The position numbers and the translations under genes are program-made. DNA of 64,000 nucleotides from assembly GCA_024752435.1 (NCBI GenBank), contig CP103033.1, forward strand, positions 992,001 to 1,056,000. Direction: 5' to 3'. This document shows positions 56,742 to 64,000 of this stretch, piece after piece. This DNA is from Allantophomopsis cytisporea (taxonomy: Eukaryota; Ascomycota; Leotiomycetes; Phacidiales; Phacidiaceae). How positions within the stretch are numbered: the stretch's first letter is position 1; each line of letters begins with the position of its first letter. Under the pieces are notes generated by a model. That model saw only the letters and a list, made by a program, of their open reading frames with translations. It searched no databases and had not been told where the DNA came from.

Positions 56742-58586
56742 ATAGACTTAGCGACTGGCAGAGGTCTTGGGATTATTTCCGGATTCGTAAGGGATGCCGG
56801 AATTTTCGCCTTAAGACTTTATATTGCAAACTTTACAGTGTGCTAGAATCATCTTCCTAACATAGAGCATTAGAATCAATAGAACCGGAATGAATTTGTT
56901 CGAACTTGTTATGTCTATCGTGTTTATTGCCATAGATGAAAGTCGTTTTTACAGGCTCATCGTTCTGGCTGCTATTGTATAGAGATTCAACAGGCCTCAA
57001 GACAAGCTTCTTCTGTGTATTCAATCTTATTTTACAAACTCTGGTTGAATTGTCCTTTCTTTGTTGCAAAATCCTTTTCATGCGCTTCCCTTCAAAGGGG
57101 AAAATGGGATAAAGAGTGTAACCTATAACAGATTGAATTGTTGACTGCACTTTACTAGGTCAAGAGTATAATTTTATTTGTAACGGAACTAATAGAGAAG
57201 TGTTCTCATCGATGAAGAGGCTGCTAAGGTTGTAGACTATGTTGATTACCGATAAAATTTTGGATTCAAGAGCTGTTTGAAATTCTTACAATACTTGCTT
57301 ATATACCCTCTTAGTGTGAGCGAAGTTTCGTCAATCTGTAGACGTATATCCTAAGGAAAAGAAAACACTCAAATGTATTACTCATTGCTACTTGTTTGAC
57401 TTTCGTTCGTTTAGTAGTCTTCAAGGACTTGACAATAGACTCTTAAGTGGTGCCGTAATCGTCGTCCCTCCAATTCTCAACACTCAACGCCAGGTTTCAA
57501 GGACACTAGTAATACTATACTACTTAAGGTAACTCTTGCCGGTTCCTTTTGATTTCTGCCAGCTCATGGTTAGCAGCACTATTCGTACGTAGTGCAACAC
57601 AGCATATGTTAAATAGCTGGAAACGCTTATTACAGTAGCATCAAGAGGCTAACTGCGTCAGATAACTCTTAATGCAGATCAATGCTTGAGTTCACTCTCG
57701 GTAGGTAGTCCAAAGCCAGCAAGTGTCTCAATACTCGGATAAAGAAGATACAGCCGCAATAGGCTCAAATCACATACATAGGTTTTTTTTCAGTACCTCA
57801 CCAGTGCTTGTCAGAAGACTTCTTCTGCCAGAGTTCTCTTCTAGCGGAAGTTGGTTTGCGCTTGCATTGAGACCTCCTCATGATATCTATAAAGGCAGGA
57901 ATAGTCATGTATGCTCCTCGGAGATCTGTGTAAGACCTAGGAGAAGACCCTGAACCCATTTAGAGATCTAACTAGAGTCTGAAGAATATGCCCTCAGACC
58001 CGGTAACATTGACAAGCGTATGTAGGTGACAGGAAATCTGCTGTTGATCGGAGACAACTTCACCCAATACAATAACCTTCCTCTTGTATGTACGCTCGTG
58101 TCATGGTCCGTGCGCCCACGCTAAAATGTTTTCAAACGGCCTTTATCGAGTCTCTCGGGTCTATGAGCATAAAGCTTAGATGCTCTTAGGCTAGATAGTT
58201 TAATCGCACGTGTAATTGACCTCCCAGAAGTACCCTTGAGAATAGCAATTGTTTGCCCATCGGCGGTACTTCCTAGCTTTATGCTAGATCCGTATGGCTG
58301 AAGACACGGTAAACAACACCTCTTGAAAGTAACTTGAAGCATCTGCGCTTTGGTTCTTTGCACTTTTGCGATCTCTTCCGCGGTCAATTCATCCTGTGTG
58401 CAGTCTTGATACGAAGTCTGCTGTTACCTGATCCAAGCTGACCTCAGAATACCCGCAGAGCCAAAACAAAGCACCGGCTTTTCCATGATATTTTCAACCA
58501 AATTCGATCGCTAACCTGGTTCTCCCTACAGATTACGTTTATCTTACGTCAATCTACATATGGCTGGCTAGGGCAGAAGAGTCGAG
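56742..58586. other. Intergenic with decayed sequence
   Basis: No gene is supported. On the minus strand, 58121-58393 is open for about 90 codons and looks weakly coding (ELTAEEIAKVQRTKAQM). It may be a second piece of the fragment at 58587-58940. Confidence 0.45.
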
Positions 58587-58940
58587 TTACAAATAGAACT
58601 TCCTCTGAATTGGACAGAACTTTATATTTCCTTTCAACTGCACAAACGATGTCAGGTAAGCTAGACTCTTCGGATCGAGGCTATACTTTACAAATAAGAT
58701 CTGGTTGCAATCATCGACGGCGCCACTTTGACTGTCTTTATCGTTAGTTTCACAAACTTGTTCATGCCGTGATAGCAAGAATTTCTCGGTGAGACATGCC
58801 CAAGCTAAATGCAGCGAGATGTTGCTGTGCTGGACCTGCGAGATTCGCTGTGGGAATGTGATAATATCAACACTATCAAAAGGTTTTGATTTTCCGGTGT
58901 GCTTTTCCTCTCTCCTCCAAGTATTAGTGGAGGCGTCGGG
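58587..58940 (-). pseudogene. Orphan coding-like fragment, family unknown
   Basis: A frame of 117 codons reads like a natural protein (SVDIITFPQRISQVQHSN, then ISLHLAWACLTEKFLLSRHE and CNQILFVKYSLDPKSLAYLT) but has no start codon at its upstream end, where a TAA precedes it directly. It stops at 58587. It may be an exon of a gene whose other parts are lost, or part of a decayed gene with the open stretch at 58121-58393. I do not recognise the family. It lies 90 bases from the broken hydrolase gene. Confidence 0.35.
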
Positions 58941-59028
58941 TTACTAAAACAGTATGTATATTGTATCTGGTTCCACAAGATTATTCAACTCATATTCACT
59001 TCTGACTTCAAATTTTATTGATACCACA

Positions 59029-60082
59029 ATGAAATTCACGAAAAGTATCTCGGCTCTAGGGCTTTTCTCTTATGCTATCCTTCCAATACAAGCATGTTCT
59101 CGCGTCAACTACAACAGCGGTCCAACCAACAGCAATCTTACTTATGTTGGTCGGTCTTTGGACTGGTTAGAGTCGACCAATTCGAGTCTCTGGACGTTCC
59201 CTGCCGGCATGAAACGCACAGGTGCTACTAATAGCAATCCTCTGAATTGGACATCGGCTTATGGTAGTCTTATCGTCAGCATGTACAACGAAGCTACAGT
59301 CGACGGTATGAACACTCAAGGCCTTACTGCTAGTTCACCATACCTCAGTAATACAGATTATGATGTTTGAAATACTTCTCGTTTGGGGTTGTCTACTGGA
59401 GTTTAGAACCAGTGGATTTCAGACAACTTTTCCACTGTCGCGGAGGCTGTTGCAGCAATTTACACGTCGCCAGGAGTCCCAACGTTCCAAATCTCTACTC
59501 AGGAGGTGTTGCTAGGAGTACCATCCTCATCCCATATAGCAATCACAGATCGTACCGGAGACAGCGCCATCCTCGAATACCTCCATGGAACACTCACTAT
59601 TCATCACGGTTCTGAATATACTGTTATGACGAATAGTCCTCCATACAGCCAACAGATTGCAATCACTGCCTATTGGGCGCCGATAGGGAACGACTCACTC
59701 CCTGGCACATCCCGCGCTACTGACCGCTTCGCACGCTTATACCATTATAACTCCGTTGTTAGTGACTCAGACGATGATGCAACGGCTGTGACTACTATAG
59801 CGGAAATGATTCGTGCTGTCAGTGTTCCCGCCAACACCAGAGCAGCCTGGGCAGACAACTAACTCACAAGCTTTATGGAGAGTCTACCACGATACAACTG
59901 CTTTGAGATTGTTTTGGGAGAGTGCACTCGAGCCGATGTATATATATGTCGATATGGTGCAACTCGATTTGAGTAAGACAGGGCAGGTAACGGAACTAAA
60001 TTTGTACAGTACGCCATGGCAAGAAAGATTGGGCAATATGACGAAGGATTCGTTCCTGCGACAGCTTTTGTACCGTTACTAG
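59029..60082 (+). pseudogene. Broken choloylglycine hydrolase / penicillin V acylase family gene
   Basis: The first 19 or so residues form a signal peptide; processing would expose the nucleophile Cys of the Ntn-hydrolase fold (ACSRVNY). Next comes the family GRSLDW motif with its Arg and Asp, then MYNEATVDGMNTQGLTASSPYL. These linear-amide C-N hydrolases act on bile salts, penicillin V or acyl-homoserine lactones; fungal members have no settled substrate. Two in-frame stops (TGA at 59368, TAG at 59404) sit inside a well-conserved block (NTSRLGLSTGV then NQWISDNFSTV), and a +1 shift near 59860 breaks the frame before ALWRVYHD. The full length, about 350 codons, matches the family. A 42-base intron over the stops would be too short and lacks a branch site. 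Reads as a recent pseudogene. Confidence 0.85.
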
Positions 60083-60445
60083 CACCCCAAAAATAGTTTG
60101 GTCCGCTGTTAAGGACCGAAGATGGTTTCGTCGGTTTGGTTGATGGTACGGTCTATCAGGTCACACCACATCATATATATTCAGCAAATCCAGTTCTCAG
60201 TAGTCAATAAACTTCTCTCCGACTTATAAGTACTGTCTTCTTATCTGCGCACAACTCCAAGAATGCTGAAAATAAAATCTGTAAGTTTACATTCATTAGT
60301 CTACACCCATTTCTATTGCCACCACCCTTTCAATAGAAATTCACGATTTCATGTCAAGCTCTTGGTTAAAGAGCACAATACCATCATTGATGGTTCTGCG
60401 ATTGTTTATACATAATCTCAGATAATCCACCATTTTATATTAATT
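60083..60445. other. Intergenic, no gene seen
   Basis: An imperfect hairpin (TTTGGTCC with GGACCGAA, 60102-60120) is the only structure seen, and it may be chance. Confidence 0.5.
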
Positions 60446-60518
60446 GGCCGGGTAGCTCAGTTGGTAGAGCGTCTGCCTAACACGCAGAAGGTCGCGGGTT
60501 CAAGCCCCGTCTCGACTA
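60446..60518 (+). tRNA. tRNA-Val (AAC)
   Basis: A 73-base cloverleaf can be drawn. The D arm is GCTC...GAGC; the anticodon stem TCTGC/GCAGA encloses the loop CTAACAC with anticodon AAC; the variable loop is AGGTC; the T arm is GCGGG TTCAAGC CCCGT. The A box TAGCTCAGTTGG and B box GGTTCAAGCCC are good pol III promoters. The acceptor stem has one mismatch (C3-A70) and wobble pairs at 1-72 and 6-67, so it is weaker than usual; the gene may be active or a recent pseudogene. There is no intron. A clear T-run terminator does not follow immediately. Confidence 0.85.
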
Positions 60519-61608
60519 CAAATTATTTCAGATCACCAACTCTGAACTTTTTGCTATTTTCCCCCATGCTGGATGAACATTGCAGAAGTGTAGGTACTAT
60601 TTTTGCGGTTATCAACAATGTTTAATTTTATTATTCATCATAGTGGTCACCATACTCTATAACATGATCATCACAGGCGTCCTTTTCTCGGGTTTCGTTT
60701 TCTTTTCCTTTTATCAATGTTTGGCTCCACTAACTTCTACCGAGTGCCTGACAAATGAGGAAGCCACTCATTAAGAGTCACGTGTACGCTACAACTTCAT
60801 AGCGCCGTGGTGAAATTGGGAGCTTCAAATTACGTGTGGGGCTCAACTCGAGATCTCAAAGAATCGGGATTAAGAGTTAAAGGATCGAGCTGTTGGAATG
60901 TGCGTTGAAGATCAGCATTTGTGCATTCGACGATCAGAGCTAAGATTCCTCGGCTGCAGTACTCAAAGCATATATGAAGTTCAACATTCCTTCTTCAGTT
61001 CGCCTCATCTCGAGGGTTGGCATATTTGAGAGTCGGGTAGTCGAACCACGTGGCATCTCTCTAATATGTTCTACTTCACAACCTCATCCGGACAAACGTC
61101 CGCCGCCCACTTTGAATGATCCACAACTCAAGCCACAACACCGAAAATAGCCTTCGCCATCCCTTCGCTTTCGCCCATTTCTGATCTCATTCCCATGAGA
61201 CCTTTCAATGACCTGCGCCTTTCTGGGGTTAGTATCCGCGAATTAGACAGGCTGTAGTCTCCTTTTGGTGACCCTCATGTTTTTCGTCGACCCCGCGATG
61301 CCATTTTCGATATCCTCAGCGGATCTTTCAGCTGTGCCTCGTAGCTAAGCGCTTCCCCATTGATATTAAAGAACTTCGGCCACAGACATCAGCGTGCTGG
61401 TAAAAAGCCACTGCTAAGATTACATGCGGTGTAAAGTGGTAACTGACGACTCTCCTTAAGAACGTCTACTCAAGCAAACGCTTCCATGTGGTAATATTTT
61501 CAACCTTTCGCTCTCTTTACCATCTCAACTCTCTTTTTCGTCCTCTCTCTCTCAACGCTCTTTTTCGTACCAATTCGGTACATTACACTCTTTTACTTTC
61601 TTTTAAAA
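60519..61608. other. Intergenic, promoter side of the wall-protein gene
   Basis: No gene is supported. From 61497 to 61600 the DNA is CT-rich with repeated CTCTCTTTTTCG words, probably the leader of the wall-protein gene. Confidence 0.55.
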
Positions 61609-63175
61609 ATGCGTTCCTTTTTCACCCTCGCGGCTCTGGCCCTTACTGCCGGTCAAGCATCAGCACAAACTGTTGAGCCATTAGAGACTAATCTTGGCTG
61701 GGGTTATATTACCTCAACTACAACTGTTTACCCTACAGTGATAACTACCACGACCGGGACGGAGACGATTACCAGTACGGTGTTGACAACAGCAACTATG
61801 TATGTGAAAGTTCGGATTCTGATCAATGTGTTGCATGACTAACCCATATAATAGCACTACAACCGTGTATCAGACACATACCGTCATCCTGCTCCCCAAG
61901 CAGAAGCGTGCTGTTGCTACGACAAAACCAGAGGATGATATTGTTTATGTCTATGTCGACAATTGCGCTGCGGACACAGGACTTCACTCCACCGTGACAG
62001 TTACTGGTACTTCGCCAGCATTGACCAGCGTTCCAACCAGCACCGTCCAGAGTGCTCTCCCACTTACTACCCAGGCATCGTCCGCCCCTGTCTCGAGCTC
62101 TGCCATTGAATACACCACCTCATCCATATACTCTGAGGTTGTTGAGCCAGAGATCAGCGCTGGCAGTACCGTTGGCTACACCACCGAAACTATCTTCGTT
62201 AGCACGACTGTCTGCCCAGTTGCCGCCGAGGAGACTTCTACCATCTACAGCGTTGTAAGAGTACCAATCGTCTCCGACGGATCTACCATTGACCATGGCA
62301 CTTCAACTGTGGCTGTTGGCACCACTGTGTATCCAGCTTCTGGATCATCTTCCACGGCCGCCAGCAGCAGCAGCATTGCTCCAAGCTACCCGGTCTCTGG
62401 CAACTCTTCCTCCACCATGATCTACCCAACCTCCAGCGCTTCAAAAGCGTCAAGCAGCTCCTCCTCTTCCTCCAGCGCAGAGTGCACTCCAGTCACCGTC
62501 CAAGTCACCAAGTACCGCACTGTCATTACGCCAACTAGCACGACCGTTGCCAACGACGTAACCACCACCTTGTACACCACCTTCCTGGTCCCATCCGCCA
62601 TCTCCGGCTCTGTCTCCCAGTGCGGTACCGCTACTGCGACTGATGACATTCTCACTGCCGTCAACACCTTCACCACCTCGGCATTGGCCTCCGTCTCCAT
62701 TTGTGTCCCTCAAGTAACCAAGATCACCTCTGGCTCTGTCACCAGCACCTCCGTCGTTTCCGCTTGCCCGATCTCCACTAGAGCTAGCTCCGTAGGTGCA
62801 TCTACCACTTCCACTGCTGAGTCTACCTCCACCGAGTCCAGCTCTTCTTCGTCTACTTCTACTGAGTCGAGCTCCGCTGTATCTACCTCCATCGAATCCA
62901 GCTCTGCTTCGTCCACTTCTACCGAGTCCACCTCTACTTCCACCATCGCTACAACCACAACCACAACCACAACCACAACTCCAACCTCATCTTCCACCTC
63001 CACTTCCACTACCACCACTGCTGCCGCCCTCGCGATCGTAACCGTTACCGGCGCCCCAACCACCATAACTGTGGGTGCGACAGTGACCACTACCATCACC
63101 ACCACCTCTACCCTGACCTCTACCTCTACTTCAACTATCGCTACAACTGTAACGAGCACATATTCCGTGTTTTGA
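61609..63175 (+). CDS. Secreted Ser/Thr-rich cell-wall mannoprotein-like protein
   Basis: Two exons, 61609-61799 and 61855-63175, give 503 residues. The first 19-20 residues are a signal peptide (FFTLAALALTAGQASAQ). More than 40% of the rest is Ser or Thr, as in heavily O-mannosylated fungal wall proteins. Two related modules occur: one around residues 112-150 (YTTSSIYSEVVEPEISAGST) and one at about 160-195 (STIYSVVRVPIVSDGST). Few Cys are present. Near residues 380-430 a degenerate Ser/Thr/Glu tandem array (units of the type TSTESSS) is followed by poly-Thr. There is no hydrophobic C-terminal tail, so a GPI anchor is not supported. The function may be adhesion or wall structure; it is not identified. 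Confidence 0.82.
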
Positions 63176-63347
63176 TTTGCAAGACCTACATTGAAAGAGA
63201 TCATAGGATTGAATGAGAAGCATCGTCGATAGACGAGGTTTAAATGTTTTGATTAATAGCGTTCATGGGGGATTTTGGGGTTGATAGAATTGGAGTAGGT
63301 TTGAAGAACTTGGGGGATATTTGTAATTTGTATTTATAAATCTGAGA

Positions 63348-64000
63348 TTATATTGCTACGGCTACCCTTGGTTCTTTCGATTCGTTATATACGTTCAAAA
63401 GCTCTTGCGCGCAAACAATGCTGCTATTTTCAGTGTTCTCTGAATCACTAGCCCTCTGGATATGCTCTTGCAGTAAAGCCTGGTATAATGCAGAGTATTT
63501 CTGCACATCCATAGCAGTCTTTAATATATATTGCCCAGCTAGAACGAGTGCAAGAGGGCGCCGATCAAGCAACTCCACCAATTTCTCCAAGCCTAGAGAC
63601 AAGTTAAGTACGACGTACCGAAAAGTGTAAATGAGCAAATTCTTACCTTCGCACTCCTTAAACACAAAGTACTTGTTGGGCAGTTTCGCCACATTGGCGA
63701 GTATCAAACAGCCCTCCTCCATGCTCACAGCATCAACACCATGGCTGCTGCCCAGATACGTCAAGCTCCTCAGTCTTGAAGTCACAATAATCGAGCCGTG
63801 ATTACACTCTGGGAAAAATTCTCGAGGATCGTACGCCTCCGGATCCCCGCTCTGCAGCTGTCTATCCACTCCATCAAACACCAACAGCCAATCCGTATTC
63901 CTCTCGTGAGAAAACCATTCTCTCACAAACTTCACCTTCTCCTCCATGCTGTCCAATCCCACCAACGCCTCTACAGACACCTTTTTATCTTTCTTTAGCG
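63348..64000 (-). CDS. NB-ARC STAND protein, C-terminal end; 5' part off the right edge
   Basis: The frame is open to the window edge. Exon 63647-64000 and exon 63348-63592 are joined over a 54-base intron (GTAAGA...CTCTAG). Visible motifs are the Walker B form NTDWLLVFDGVD, the sensor GSIIVTSRLRSLTYLG, and the GLPLA-like RRPLALVLAGQYI, so this is the second half of an NB-ARC (APAF/plant-R-type) nucleotide-binding domain. The P-loop should lie beyond 64000. The protein ends about 45 residues after the GLPLA region with no TPR, ankyrin or WD repeats. It may be short, truncated, or broken; the TAG/TAA near 63348 follows a natural-looking C-terminus. The gene is convergent with the wall-protein gene, 172 bases apart. 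Confidence 0.75.
   Translation of the reverse strand, partial: LKKDKKVSVEALVGLDSMEEKVKFVREWFSHERNTDWLLVFDGVDRQLQSGDPEAYDPREFFPECNHGSIIVTSRLRSLTYLGSSHGVDAVSMEEGCLILANVAKLPNKYFVFKECEGKNLLIYTFRYVVLNLSLGLEKLVELLDRRPLALVLAGQYILKTAMDVQKYSALYQALLQEHIQRASDSENTENSSIVCAQELLNVYNESKEPRVAVAI

Noticed and set aside
59367..59408. A 42-base in-frame intron that would remove both stops of the hydrolase gene
   Set aside because: It is shorter than nearly all introns here, has no branch site, and the translated stretch matches conserved family sequence.
62710..63204. Val/Glu-rich minus-strand frame opposite the wall protein
   Set aside because: It is the complement of Ser/Thr codon repeats; composition alone explains it.

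Overview
The window is nuclear DNA of a filamentous ascomycete (Pezizomycotina). The evidence is short introns of about 48-90 nt (GTAAGT/GTATGT donors, CTRAC branch sites, CAG/TAG acceptors), roughly one gene per 2.5-3 kb in the compact parts, and the gene families present: 2EXR, RTA1, NACHT-WD40, Zn2Cys6 factors and a filamentous-type Pbs2. A leotiomycete is plausible, but the sequence alone does not prove it. Gene models were built by eye from reading frames and splice signals.

Layout. 0-11.5 kb is a housekeeping block: CDC6, eIF3m, UMP/CMP kinase, a small membrane protein, a 2EXR protein, a SAM methyltransferase and a four-TM membrane protein. 11.5-22 kb is more accessory: a broken NACHT-WD40 gene (HET-E-like), an MFS transporter, an F-box-like protein and a NAT9-like acetyltransferase. 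22-29.4 kb is a nutrient-uptake stretch: a hexose transporter, then a zinc-cluster regulator divergent from an amino-acid permease. 29.8-37.4 kb carries an Spp1/CFP1-type PHD protein of the Set1 complex and an auxin-efflux-carrier family transporter. 37.4-44.6 kb holds no recognisable gene but many unrelated short tandem repeats; it lies upstream of the HOG-pathway kinase kinase PBS2 (44.6-46.7 kb). 48-57 kb is an accessory metabolic stretch: SDR, secreted M24 peptidase, NmrA-like reductase, zinc-cluster regulator and RTA1 protein. 57-64 kb is decaying and variable: orphan coding-like fragments, a broken choloylglycine-hydrolase family gene, a tRNA-Val, a Ser/Thr-rich secreted wall protein and an NB-ARC gene running off the right edge.

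How the parts relate. CDC6 carries two MCB-type ACGCGT boxes in its promoter, as expected for a G1/S gene. The zinc-cluster gene/permease pair shares an intergenic region with GATA-type sites. The two broken genes carry four in-frame stops, each explainable by a single transition, plus frameshifts. I found no CRISPR, integrated element, intact transposon or clearly new multi-gene system. The strongest leads are the decayed STAND/NLR locus, the gene-free repeat-rich region upstream of PBS2, and the half zinc cluster of the 24.4-26.7 kb regulator.
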